A program made the position numbers and the translations under genes. Shown here piece after piece: positions 1-10,467 of a DNA stretch of 64,000 nt (position 1 is the stretch's first letter; every line of letters starts with the position of its first letter). The notes below the pieces were generated by a model, which saw only the letters and a list, made by a program, of their open reading frames with translations, had not been told where the DNA came from and did no database searches. The DNA comes from Emiliania huxleyi CCMP1516 (taxonomy: Eukaryota > Haptophyta > Isochrysidales > Noelaerhabdaceae). The DNA is taken from contig NW_005201392.1 of assembly GCF_000372725.1 (NCBI RefSeq), positions 976,251 through 1,040,250 on the forward strand. The letters run 5' to 3'.

Positions 1-348
1 CGAGGGAGCCCGTAAAAATCCTTTATTGGTGTACCCGCTGTGTGTCAGCGCCAGTGCGCGCCAGTCCCGCGCCTAGTGTTGTGAGAGGGAGTGCACCTGG
101 GCCACACTTCACAGAAGGTGCTCACCTCAACACCTTGGGTGCAGTCCCTCTGACCCTACCCCCGGTGCCGGTGTGGGCGCTGGCCGGCACACTTAGGTAG
201 AGATACAGTAAGGTACAGACATGGGCCACTTACCTAAGGTGGAGGTATAGGACACCGCGCGCTACCTCGGTAAAGGTACGGGTGAGGTATGTGGGCGCCT
301 CGCCGGACACACGCTCGCCCCCTCCCGACGGCCCCGCCCGACACGCTA
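1..348. other. Window edge, no gene recognised
   Basis: No convincing coding frame is visible here. The stretch from about 120 to 300 is dense in short GGTA/TACC words (for example acttaggtag, taaggtac, tacctaaggt). A similar cluster lies at about 840-990, so the two clusters flank the weak frame at 349-764. This may be a degenerate repeat pair. Confidence 0.4.
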
Positions 349-764
349 CTTAGCAGCATATATGGCGTGTTCTGGAGAACGTTGGAGCAGCGACATGTCG
401 ACGTCACTGAGCGGGTCGGCGGAGGGTGGGTCGACGGCCCGTGGCCGAGCCCGAGGATGGCGCAGCCGAAGCGGCAGCGTCGGAGGCTCGGAGCTCGATG
501 GGTCCGGCGAGGTGGAGGACGGTGCAGCCGAGGGGGCGGAGACGTTGCCGTACTTCACCGTGAACTCGACGGCCGTGCCCGGGTACGACGCGTTCTGCTC
601 CGCGCCGGTGAGCTGCGGGAAGTGCTTGGGCCTGCTTGCCCGGGAGCTTGACGGCTAGCTTGACGGCCCTCGAGACTGTCAGCGGGCCCGGGTACTGCTT
701 GATCACGTCCATGCCCATGGTCTGGAGCGTCGTGTTCTGCGTGGAGGTGGGCTTCTTGGGCGCC
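349..764 (-). CDS. Possible two-part hypothetical coding fragment
   Basis: I do not recognise this protein. On the minus strand a frame begins MAPKKPTSTQNTTLQTMGMD at about 764. It can be continued after a frame change near 620 by a second frame reading FPQLTGAEQNASYPGTAVEF, which runs to a stop at about 346. The amino-acid mix of both halves looks protein-like, and the second half turns serine/proline-rich. The switch could be a very short intron or an indel. Repeat-like GGTA clusters flank it on both sides. It could also be chance open frame in GC-rich DNA. Confidence 0.25.
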
Positions 765-839
765 ATGAGAGCTGTGTGTTGCGTTTCGCGCGACGGGCGG
801 TGCACACCTTATTCGCGCGCACCGCTGGTGTGAATGTCT

Positions 840-2000
840 CGAGAGTACCCCAGGTACCGGTGTGGACATGTGGAGGGTACCTCGGTATAAGGTGCGCTAA
901 GGTATAGCACTCACACACACACCTAGGTAGAGGGTGTGGGCGCTGCGCGCCTACCTCTGTGTCGGTACAAGGTGTACACCTGCACCTTCTGAAGCGTGGC
1001 ACCTGGGAGTTGGTGCACTTGGAGAGACAACGGGGCTGCCGACACAGCCTGAGCGAACTCGTCACACCCGATTGGCGAGGGCGTCGGCAGGTTGGGTGGT
1101 ACTGGGTGGCGAGGGGTGGGCGGCGACGGCGAGGGATGGCGGCGGCGAGGGCGGCGGCGGCGAGGTTGGCGGCGGGCTGGGTGGTGGTAACAGGAGGAAG
1201 AGTGCGGCGGGGGCGAACGGTGGCAGGGCGAGGGTGACGGTAGGTGTGGAGCTGTGGACACAAGGGAGTAGGCGGCGACGACATGCAGCGCATCAGTGGA
1301 TCACCACACGAGGAAGTGGAGAGTCGGGCGCGGGCGGGCGAGCTAGCGGTGAGGCGGGGGGAGGGTGACATGGCGAGGGCGGTGGCGGGTGGATCACGAG
1401 GAAGTAGACATTCGGGCGGCGGGAGGCGAGGGCGATGGTTGTTGCCTTGAAGAATTGGCAAACACTGACAAACCAAAACTCGGGCCCAGGACTCGGGCCC
1501 ACAGACATCTCGCACACCCGCCGCGTGCGCCCCACCTCGCGGACGGGCGCAGCCACGCAGAGAGAGAGCGAGGAGGGGAGGGACGAGGGACAGGCAGAGA
1601 GTCAGTGGGACCGTCCCGTCCGTATCCAAGTGATCTGTGATCTGTAAGGGTCCGCCCGCAGGCGCATTTTGTATACCGAGACGGTGCCCGGTGCCGAGCG
1701 CAGGCAGAGCCCACAGGTCGGACCTTAAGACAGCGTTGTAAATCCCTGGGCGAGGGTGGTGGAGAGGGCGGTCTGTCGGCGCGCTAAACCGTAACCCACC
1801 GAGGCGAGGCCGGATCCACGCGCTGTCGGACCGCCCCGTTGGAGGTAGACCGCTCGTCTAGCCAATCAGCCTTAAGCGAGCGGCCTGGCCGTTGGAATGG
1901 ACTAAGACCAGTCCCCGTCGGGAGAGATCGTCTGGCGGAGGTGATCCTCAAGAGGTGATCTACCGTCACCTCGCCGGCGTGCCCGGCGAGTTCGGCTTAG
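840..2000. other. Non-coding, G-rich degenerate repeat
   Basis: No gene is supported. From about 1080 to 1430 the plus strand is built of loosely repeated GGTGGCGAGGG-type words, which open long frames in several phases on both strands without any recognisable protein. The GGTA/TACC cluster at 840-990 resembles the one at 120-300. Confidence 0.4.
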
Positions 2001-2012
2001 ATCTCCCCTCCC

Positions 2013-2132
2013 GCGCCAGACAGTCCCTGTGGTGGTCACGCGGCCTCTGGCTGGAACGCAACTACCGGCGGGACCGCGGTAGGACCGCCACAGGGACTGT
2101 CTGGCGCCCCCGCCAACTACCGCGGTCCCGCC
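2013..2132. repeat. Interlocked inverted repeats
   Basis: Two inverted repeats overlap in the order A-B-A'-B'. Arms 2013-2037 and 2083-2107 match at 24 of 25 positions (core GCGCCAGACAGTCCCTGTGG). Arms 2067-2082 and 2117-2132 are a perfect 16-base match (core GGCGGGACCGCGGTAG). Because the pairs cross rather than nest, a transcript could form an H-type pseudoknot. No gene model covers the site. Confidence 0.75.
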
Positions 2133-2334
2133 GAAGAGGGAGGAGTCGCCGAAGGACGGGTAGTCGTCGGTCATGCGGGGGGAGGAGGAGTCGGCGAGCA
2201 GCAGGGAGGAGAAATGCCTGAGAGGGTGGGGAGGGAGGCGTGAGGCGCGAGGTGAGGGGCGTGGGGGCGCGGGGCGCGGGTCGTGGGTGCGCGGGTGGGA
2301 GGCGAGGCGTGAGGCGCAGGGCAGGGGCAAGGTG

Positions 2335-2367
2335 TTTTGTGTGTGTGTGTGTGTGGGGGGGGGGGGT
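2335..2367. repeat. GT then poly-G simple repeat
   Basis: A short (GT)n tract passes directly into a run of G. It is a microsatellite in a region with no recognised gene. Confidence 0.8.
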
Positions 2368-2519
2368 TGTGCGAGGGCTGGGCGGGGCAGGGCAGGGCGG
2401 CGGCGAGCGGCGAGCGGCGTCGGCGAGATCGGCGACGAAGAGAGGCGGTGGTGACGTACACGGCGGCAGTGTTTACGGCAGCAGCGCCGGTGGCGGCCCC
2501 GCGCAGCGGCGGCGGCGCC

Positions 2520-3000
2520 CTGAGTGAGGCAGACTGCCATGTACAGCCTGCTGGGAACGCTCCCGACGAGCGGCGCGCCATGCGGGCCCGCCGCGGGCGA
2601 CGCGGGCGGCGAGCCGACACGCGTGTCGCAGGCGTAGACAGCACTGGCGAAGCGAGGCGGCCGGCGCCGGCCCCGGAGGCGGCTGCAGTAAGAGCAGCGA
2701 GGCAGAAGTCACTGTCCAAGGCGTACTGAGCAGGCTGCCATCGAGCAGCGCGCCATGCGGGCCTGCCGCCGGCGACGAGATTGGAGAGCCGACAGGCATC
2801 GAAGAGGTAAGTACTGAGGAGGGCCATCGCGCCCGAGGCGGTCCGCGCCGGCCCTGCAGGCCGTCTCAGAGAGCCTGGCGAGGCTGTACAGAATGCCGAG
2901 AGCATACTGAGCAGGCTGCCGTCGAGCGACGAGCCATGCTGGCTCGTCGCAGGCGATGAGGTCGAGGAGCCGATCGGAGCGTCGCAGAGGCTGCCGACCA
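2520..3000. repeat. Degenerate tandem repeat of about 190 bp
   Basis: Three diverged units start near 2525, 2725 and 2905. They share the order tactgagcaggctgcc, cgagc, gcgccatgcgg and then a CCGGCGACGAG-like segment. On the minus strand two of the units keep the same frame and encode similar peptides (SLDGSLLSMLSAF and LLDGSLLSTPWTV), so a repetitive minus-strand protein exon is possible. I cannot connect it to a start or a known family. Confidence 0.45.
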
Positions 3001-3289
3001 CTGCCGTTCGCCCTCGGGCCCAGGGGTGGAAGGCAAGCTTCCTGGCGTTTCTGGCGAGCGTCCAGACGTCGCAGAGCATCCGGCAGGCGCGCAGCGACCC
3101 AAATCTTTGCTCACCGCACGGCCGTGCGAGCCGTCGGTCGGTGGTGATGGTCGGCGTCGGCGCGCGCCGACCAACGCGGCTGCGGTGGGCGTCATGACTC
3201 ATGTGGCGGGCGACGGACTAGACATTGTGCGAATTTTCTTCGGTTTCCCATCATTCCAAGTAAGCAAGCACCTATACCTCGCTCGCTCG

Positions 3290-3346
<57 letters not shown>

Positions 3347-4085
3347 CACACAACACATGGTTTGCATGCATGGTGCGAGAACGCAGAGAGGGAGAAACGA
3401 AAGCAGACCGACCCCCAAGCAGGAGCGCTCTGGTGCTGGGCGGGTCGGGACCCCCCGCCCCCCCCTCAGGCCCCAGCAGCGCAGCTGGAGCGCGCTCTGT
3501 CTGTTGGGGGGTGCTGGCGTCTGTACCACGGGCGGACAGCTGTAACCTCCGCATGCATTCACCGGCGGGCCCTCCTCGTACTGCCAGCCGGGCGGTGCGG
3601 GGCATGCCAGCCTCTCTTTTACGCCTCCCTCTCGTGCCTCGCGGCGCCTCTGCTTCAAGGAAGGAACGAACGAAGTGATACGGTTACGGACGGCTTCATT
3701 CATTTCGCAGAGAGTGCACATCTTTCTCTCGGGGGCATGCTGGACTCTGGCCCCGGATGCCACCTCGTCCTCGAGGATGCCACGCGACGGAGGGAAGTTG
3801 AACAAGAAGAGTAGCTCCCACCTGACTAGTGGTGCTCTCGAGGCCTAGCTATAGGCCCTAGCAGATCCGGAGAGGTGTGAAGCCCCGCCCGCCCCGGCCG
3901 GAGAGGGGGTGGAGGAGAGAGGGGGGGGGGGAGGGGGGCAGCCAGTTCGACGCCTCGATCGACCCCGGGGAGACGACAGGACACTGCGCTCAGCACGGCT
4001 TCGAGAGCATCGATCGAAGCTTGCTATACGCGAGGGGTTGCGTTTCTTTTTTGCCTCTCGTGGAGCGAGGCCCTGCTGCAGAGCG
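3000..4085. other. Intergenic region with (CA)n tract and a weak minus-strand frame
   Basis: A dinucleotide CA microsatellite lies at about 3297-3345. On the minus strand from about 3805 to 3500 an open frame reads RGILEDEVASGARVQHAPER and then MCTLCEMNEAVRNRITSF. Its composition is fairly protein-like, but it has no recognisable domain and runs into the repeat. I do not call a gene. Confidence 0.35.
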
Positions 4086-4924
4086 ATGTTCAGCAGCGCT
4101 GCGCAGAGCCGCCCCCCCTGCGCTCCCTGCCTCACCTCCCACCTGACTCGGATCGTAGGGGCCGCGTCATCCGCGGGCAGCGCAAGGGCGCTGGCTCCAT
4201 CTTCACCTCGCACACCAAGCACCGCAAGGGGCCCGCCTCTCTGCGCGCGATCGACTATGCGGAGCGGCACGGCTACATTCGTGGCGTGATTCGCGACATC
4301 ATCCACGATCCGGGCCGCGGCGCGCCCATCGCCAAGGTCGAGTTCAAGAACCAGTACAAGTTCAAGACCATGAAGGAGCAGTGGACCGCGACGGAGGGGA
4401 TGTACACTGGCCAGTTTGTGTACTGCGGCAAGCGGGCGCAGCTGGTGCCAGGCAACGTGCTGCCGCTGTCGTCGATGCCGCCGGGTACGGTGATCAACAA
4501 CGTGGAGAAGCAGGCGGGCGACAAGGGCAAGTTCGCGAAGACGTCCGGCGGCTTTGCGCAGATTATCCAGCACATTGAGGGCGCGGGAAAGACGCGGGTG
4601 CGGCTGCCGTCGGGGCAGAAGAAAACCATCTCATCGGCGTCGCGCGCGTCGATCGGCATTGTGGCCGGCGGCGGCCGCATCGACAAGCCCCTGCTCAAGG
4701 CCGGCCGCGCCTTCCACAAGTACCGCGTCAAGCGCAACTCGTGGCCAAAGGTGCGCGGCGTCGCGATGAACCCGGTGGAGCACCCGCACGGTGGCGGTAA
4801 CCACCAGCACATCGGCCACCCGTCGACGGTCAAGCGCGACTCGGTACCCGGCCAGAAGGTCGGCCTCATCGCCGCGCGCCGCACGGGCCAGATCCGCGGC
4901 CGCAAGGAGATCAACGACAAGTAG
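4086..4924 (+). CDS. RPL8: Cytosolic large-subunit ribosomal protein uL2 (L8)
   Basis: This is ribosomal protein uL2, called L8 in eukaryotic cytosolic ribosomes, which sits next to the peptidyl transferase centre. The frame from 4160 reads [19 protein letters not shown] and later [19 protein letters not shown], as in other eukaryotes. The conserved C-terminal [20 protein letters not shown] segment carries the histidine motif. The protein ends in a short basic tail at 4924. The first codon is split. The best model takes AT at 4086-4087, removes a 71-base GT-AG intron (4088-4158), and resumes with G at 4159. This gives 255 residues, the usual length. The exact position of the tiny first exon is the only uncertain part. 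Confidence 0.93.
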
Positions 4925-5473
4925 ATTGCGCGGCCGGTGCAGCTGCGGCGGCTGCGCGCGCGCGCGGCCCGACACGCGCGCCTGAGCTCGCAGCTCGTCT
5001 GGCCGTAGGCGCGCCCGCCGGCTGCTCTCTCGCGGCGCGGGGGCTTGGGGGTAATGCATGGCGGCCGCGCCGTGTCCAACGTGTCGGGTTTATGAAACCT
5101 GACACTTGCGCCCCGGCCTGCGCGCTGGCGCGGGCGGAGCCGCGCGGCGTGCGCAGTGTGGGTCCAGTGTCTCTTGTCTTTTACGCATCTGTGACTATCG
5201 TACATTCCACCCGCCGCTGGTTTCCACACTTCATGACACGACACAACGAAAGAGCAGAAGTCCGCCATGTCCTCGGCGGAAGTCCGCCGGTGGCGCGCGT
5301 GCGGCGTGCCGGCGCGGCGCCGCCGGCGGCGCGCTGACAACCGTCAACCGAGCTCGGACCCCCGCTCTGTGGGCGCTGGGTCCGAGCTGTGCTGCAATGC
5401 GACCGACGGTGTATCAGCCACATAAAAAAGAATTTCCTCATTGATGCCGTGAACGCAGGTCCTCGATTGCTGC

Positions 5474-7442
5474 ATGTCTGCGCCGCTCAAAAAGAAGACC
5501 AAGCTGGCCGCCGCTCCGACGCTCGGCGTGAGCGCACCAATCTCGCTCGCCGGGCCGGACGCGCACGACCTTCGCGAGACGCTCGCGCTCGAGCAAGAGT
5601 TGCGCGAGGCGCCGGCCGCTGGCGAGGGTGCGACGGCGTCAGCGGACGGCGCCGAGGTGTACGAGCGGCTGGTCGCAATCACCGCCCAGTGGGTGCAGGC
5701 GGTCGGACTCCGTGCCGGGCTGAGCGACGAGCAGGTTCGTGACGCGGGGTGTGCGCTGCTGCCATTCGGGTCGTATGCGCTGCTCGAGGAGCTGATGCCC
5801 GGCTCGGACCTCGACCTCGTCGTGGTGGTGCCGTACTTTGTGGATCGCGCCGACTTCTTCGCGGGCGGTGGCCTCGGCGGCGCCCTCCTCGCCCACGGCG
5901 CCGCCAACCTCCTCGCCGTCGAGGATGCTTTCGTCCCCGTCCTCAAGCTCTCGCTCGGCGGCGTGGCGGTCGACCTGCTCCTCGCGCGCGCCAAGGCGTC
6001 GAGCTCACACGAGATCCAACCTAGACCGCACACCATCACCGTAGCTCACCGCCACCCTCCCCGCCAAAGGTCCCGCAAGTGCCGCGCCGCCCGTCGCTCA
6101 CCGACACGCTTCACCTCTACTCGCGCTGCATCGACGAGCCGGACGCACTCTCGCTCAACGGCTGCCTGGTCGCGGCGGAGGTGCTGCGGCTCGTGCCGAG
6201 CGCCGCCGCCTTCCGCACGGCGCTGCGCGCCGTCAAGCTGTGGGCGCGGCGGCGGCACATCGAGGGCTTCGCGCTCGGCTTGGCGGTCCTAGAAGCTGAA
6301 GCCGTGTTCTTGTATCGCAACCAGCGCTCGAGAGGACACGTCTTCGGCTGTATTTCGCCGTATTCGGCCGTATTCGGCTGTATTCGCACCCCCTCGCATT
6401 CGCGCGGGGCTCTGACGACGCTGCACGAGACCGTCCTCCCGCCCTCATGTTGGCGTATTCACCGCGCAGGCTTCCCGGGCGGCGTGGCTTGGGCGATCCT
6501 AGTCGCACGCGTGTGTCAGCTCTACCCCAACGCGGCCCCGTCGACGCTGTTCTCGCGCTTCTTCTCGACCTGGCGCCCCCCCACCCCCCTCCCTCCTTTC
6601 CCTCCTGTCTTCCTTTCGGCGCGGCGCACAGCGTCTGTCGCCAGCGGCGTACTGCTCCTCTGGTGCCCTCAGGTCCCGATGGAAGTTTGGCGACCTCGTC
6701 GAGGGGACCGCGCTGCCCGTCCTGCTGGCGCCACTCGCCGCCCGCGCTTCAGACCGCGAGACGGCCGCGCCACCCGCGACCCTCGGCCTCTCGCGATCCG
6801 AATGGAACCCGGTGTAGTGCGGGGGGCGCGGAGGAAGGACGGGTGCGGGGAGGGCGCTTTCAGGCTGAGCGCCGACGGCGTGGCCATGGTAGGCGTCGTG
6901 GAGGGACCGTTCCTACCTCATGCCCGTCATCACGCCCACCCGCCCGCGGCTCAACGCCACGCGGACCGTGACGAGAACGACTCTGGCGGTGCTGCGCAAC
7001 GAGCTCGAGCGCGCGCGAGAGCTGCTCCAGACGCAGCAGAGCGGGGGCGCGACGGCGGTACTCGAGCGGTCGCCCTTCTTCAGCAGCTACCGCGGGTACA
7101 TCTGCGTCCACGTCTTCGCCGCCGCCGTCTCCGAGCAGCGGTATTGGCGCGGCTGGGTCAAGTCCCGGATCTCGCGCTTCGTTGGCGCGCTCGAGCGGTG
7201 AAAGCTCCCCCCCCCCCCCCCCTCTCCCCCACTTGCCTCCTCAGTGCCATCAGCCTCGCAATGGCACCGCGCCCCGACGCGCTCTGCTGTGCTGCCGCCG
7301 AGGCGCACCCCCACCCCTCTGCCACCGCCCCCACTCTCACCGCCACCACGCGCAGGTATGGCCGTATCGAAAGACTCCACCCGCTGCCTACCGCCGTGCG
7401 GGTCGAGCCTCCGCCTGCGGTGCTGCGGCAGATGCAGCTCAT

Positions 7443-7475
<33 letters not shown>

Positions 7476-7850
7476 CCCCGCTGCCGCGCCGCCGCCCGGT
7501 TGTCACTGCTGTTTCTTCATTGGCGTCGGCTTTGCGCCCGAGCGGCTTGCGCCGCCGCCCGCCGCACGATCGGCGCCTACCGACGCGCCCGACGGCACCA
7601 GCCTCGACCTGAGGGATGCCGCCGAGGAGTTTGTCGATCTGGTGGCGGGCTGGGAGCAGATGCCGCGCCTCTGCCCGTCGGGGCAGGTTCCCGCGGCTCT
7701 CGTCCGCGGATCCGTTTCGGCGCGTCGGTGACACGTTCGCGACACTGATAGGTCCACTTGTGCTATTGCCGGCAGCCCGAGCTCCCCGCTGCGCTAACGT
7801 CCGGCTTCTTGCCCGCCGACGCCGCCGATGACGAGGCGGACGATTTCTGA
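5474..7850 (+). CDS. Nuclear poly(A) polymerase, seven exons
   Basis: The product adds poly(A) tails to pre-mRNA 3' ends. Exon 1 (5474-5995) carries the nucleotidyltransferase core: PFGSYALLEELMPGSDLDLV holds the GS and DxD motifs, and VAVDLLLAR holds the third acidic residue. Exon 2 (6070-6277) has SLNGCLVAAEVLRLVP and FRTALRAVKLWARRR. Exon 3 (6470-6572) has GGVAWAILVARVCQLYPNA. Exons 4 to 6 carry the central domain (LMPVITPTRPRLNATRTVT) and the RNA-binding domain. The last exon (7776-7850) ends in an acidic tail. My exons sum to 1,698 nt, giving 565 residues in one frame. Introns 1, 2 and 3 begin with GC. Intron 2 (6278-6469) is an introner copy. The last junction is the least certain. An AATAAA lies at 7947. 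Confidence 0.88.
6278..6469 (+). mobile_element. Introner-type element, copy 1 (poly(A) polymerase intron 2)
   Basis: The whole 192-base GC-AG intron is one copy of an element also found at 28007-28212, 45871-46053 and 47043-47217. Shared blocks in order are CTAGAAGC-GAAG, CCAGCGCTCGAGAGGACACG, repeated TGTATTCGCCGTATTC words, GGGCTCTG, CTGCACGAGACCGT and CTCCCGCC. The 3' end is TTGGCGTATTCACCGCGCAG, directly followed by the exon. The first eight intron bases (GCTTGGCG) resemble the first eight bases of the next exon (GCTTCCCG), as a target-site duplication would. Confidence 0.8.
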
Positions 7851-9540
7851 GATTGGCATCAGCACGTCGTCGTCGCACGTCAAAACATTTTCTTATTTGT
7901 GAAGAGAGCGATTAGTTTCGACCGCGAGTCGTTCTTTATAAGCCGAAATAAAGCTTAAAGGGGCGAGGGCTCTGGGGGGGCGCGGGGGCCCTAGAGGGTA
8001 CCCATGCGGGGGGAGATGGGGTCCCACGGCCCGCCGCAGGCGCCGATTTTTTCGAGATTTAATTATCAGATTTTTTTCGAGCATTTTTTACTTGTTTTCA
8101 TGGGAATTCGGCGACGGCGTATTGCGGCCATGCTATCACGCCTTGCGACAGCCTGTCGGCGCTGCTGACCGTGCCCTGCTGCACAATTGATCACCTGCAT
8201 AGCTCGCAGCCTTAGTATCAAGCATTCAGTGACGACCTGATCGTACGGTCAGTAGGAAGGTGTCCTTCCAACGTGTGCACGCTTCTGGCGCAATGCGCGT
8301 CGCCTCGGATTGGCTGCTGGCACTCTCGAGGCTATGCCTACGCAGCCTCGCGCGCATGGGCAGTCAAGAGGGACCACGCACCTTCTCAGGACAGCGCCGG
8401 TACCTCTCTCTTGGACCGGCAAACTTGGTGGTCTCGTGTCACCAATGTGGGACCAGTGCGGCATCGCGCCATCGACAGCTCTGAACTGCGCCTCACCACC
8501 GACCGGGAAGGCCGCCAAGTGGGCCAGCACAGGTTGCACATTGTGGCAGCAGTCAGCAGTGCATGTCTGATAGCTAGAGCAGCAGCGTCAGGGTCGCAGG
8601 GTCGGATCGTGTCAAGCCTCTCGCCCGGCCGGCCGCGTGCAGACGTCGGCCTGTCTGCTGTCTGGAGTGATCTGTCGGCGGTCAGTACGACCGATCAGGT
8701 CGGAGTTTTCTGATGGTTGGAGGGTCTATCTGTATGTACTCCTCGAGATCTCTCCAAATCTGCCCTCTAATCAACCGTAATCATCCGGGAAGTTGGTGCT
8801 AACGGAGACTAACGGAGCCGGGGCCCCGTTTCCGCACTGCGGCGCGGCGCACGGTGCCTCCGGGGGCCCCCGCGCCCCCCCAGAGGGCGAGGGGGGGTCG
8901 GTCGTCACTCCCCGCTCCCGCCGCCGCGAGAGAGAGCGAGCAGCCACCCCGACCGGTGGTGGGTGGACCGCCTCGGAGGGGGGGTCCGGTCCACCCCTCG
9001 GGGGCAGACCACCTACCGGCAATTGCCCCTGGGAGTCCCCACAAACTAAGAAAGAAAGAAAACAGACACCCCAAGGGAGGGATGGGAGGACGGCACGCCG
9101 CCACCACACAGGGATTTTAAGGAGAGGAGTGTGGTGCTAAGCCGTCGCCCACCCCCCACCACTTTAACCCTTGGGCGTCTGCCTCTTTCTATCTCCCTTC
9201 GCAGTCCCTCGCCGATTCTCGCTGCAACCTTCATGCCACCTCGCGGTCGCCCCACTCTCGTCGTTCTCCCTCCTGTCGCTCCATCCTCTGTCGCGTCGCT
9301 CTCCTCTACCTCGTCCTGCTGCGCCGCCGCTGCCCGCCGATCCCGCTCTCGCGGCTTCTTCTCGGCGCAACTCCGCCCTCCTCGCGGCGTATTTTGGCCC
9401 CTCGAGTTTATCAAGCTCTCCTCGCGCAAGGACGACTCTTTCTGACACCCACCCCAATCATTTGCCGCCAAGTGGGGGTCCCCACGAAGTAAACCCGGGA
9501 CATCAACGTTTATTTCGAAGTGCGGCGCGCTCCAAGAAAC
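7851..9540. other. Intergenic region, no gene supported
   Basis: Downstream of the poly(A) polymerase there is an AATAAA (7947) and an AT-rich patch at about 8050-8100. The rest up to 9540 has open frames on both strands but none with a recognisable domain. A frame at about 9240-9440 rich in serine and proline could be an upstream exon of the glycine-rich gene. I could not join it. Confidence 0.4.
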
Positions 9541-9543
9541 CAA

Positions 9544-9924
9544 ATGGCGGGCCTTCGCGCCGATGAGCTGGAGCAGATGGCTGGTTTGAACCTTGGCGTA
9601 GGTTTGCCGGGCGCGCACCCCGGCGGGGCGCCGCTTCCAGGCTTTGGAGGTGGCGGCCTGCCTGGCGGATGCGGCGGCGGCGGCGGCGGCTTCAGCGTCG
9701 GTGGTGGCGGGTTTGGTGGTGGCATGGCCAAGGGGTATGGCGCTGGAGTCGGCGTCGGCGTCGGCGTTGGCCCCGGTGGCGGCCAGGGACAGCGTGCGCT
9801 GCTTGGCAATGCGCCGCCTCTGCCACCAGGCGGCCATCGCGGCCAACCAGGCAGTGCTGGACAGCACGCGCAGCATTTCGGCGGCGGCGGCGGTTCCGCG
9901 GGGTTCTCGGCGGGGGGCGGCTTC

Positions 9925-9955
<31 letters not shown>

Positions 9956-9966
9956 GCGGCTATGGG

Positions 9967-9999
<33 letters not shown>

Positions 10000-10467
10000 T
10001 ATGGCGGCGGCGGCGGCGGCGGCGGCGGCTACGGTGGCGGAAACTATGGTGGCCGCTTCGGTGACGGTAGCAACTATGGCAGTGGCGGCAGTGGCAACGA
10101 CTACGGTGGCGGCGGCGGATTCTCTGGGCGAGGACGTCAGCAGCAGTGGGGCGGCGGGCTCGGATCCGGCGGCGGCGGCGGTCTCTCCATCGGAGACTTC
10201 CCAAAGGCGGCAGCGGAGTTCACTGCGGACGCGCCAGCCTTTGGACCTACCGGTTGGCAGGGCGGGGGCGGCGACGGCCGCGCGCTACTCACGGGGCGAG
10301 AGGACGGGGCGATGGTGCTTGCTTGCCCCTGCTGCCCCTTGCGCCGGGAGCTGGCTCCCGTCCTCAGCGCGAGCGGGATCCGCCCACAGGTGCTGGTCTC
10401 CTACCACGAGCTCAAGCAGGTGCTCGAGCGTTCGTTTGGTGAGATTGCCGCTGCGGCAGAGCAGTGA
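9544..10467 (+). CDS. Glycine-rich low-complexity protein
   Basis: The frame from the ATG at 9544 (MAGLRADELEQMAGLNLGVG) runs 307 residues. Residues about 20 to 215 are dominated by glycine with periodic tyrosine (GGGYGGGG units) and some serine, resembling disordered RNA-binding or wall-type glycine-rich proteins. The last 60 residues are ordinary and contain a CPCC pair (LACPCCPLRRELAPVLSASG) and a short amphipathic end. No RRM or zinc finger is visible, so the role is unknown. The frame is open upstream to a stop at about 9490, so an earlier exon is possible. The antisense strand is also open because of the GGC repeats, but that product is low-complexity alanine/arginine and I treat it as a shadow. 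Confidence 0.6.
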
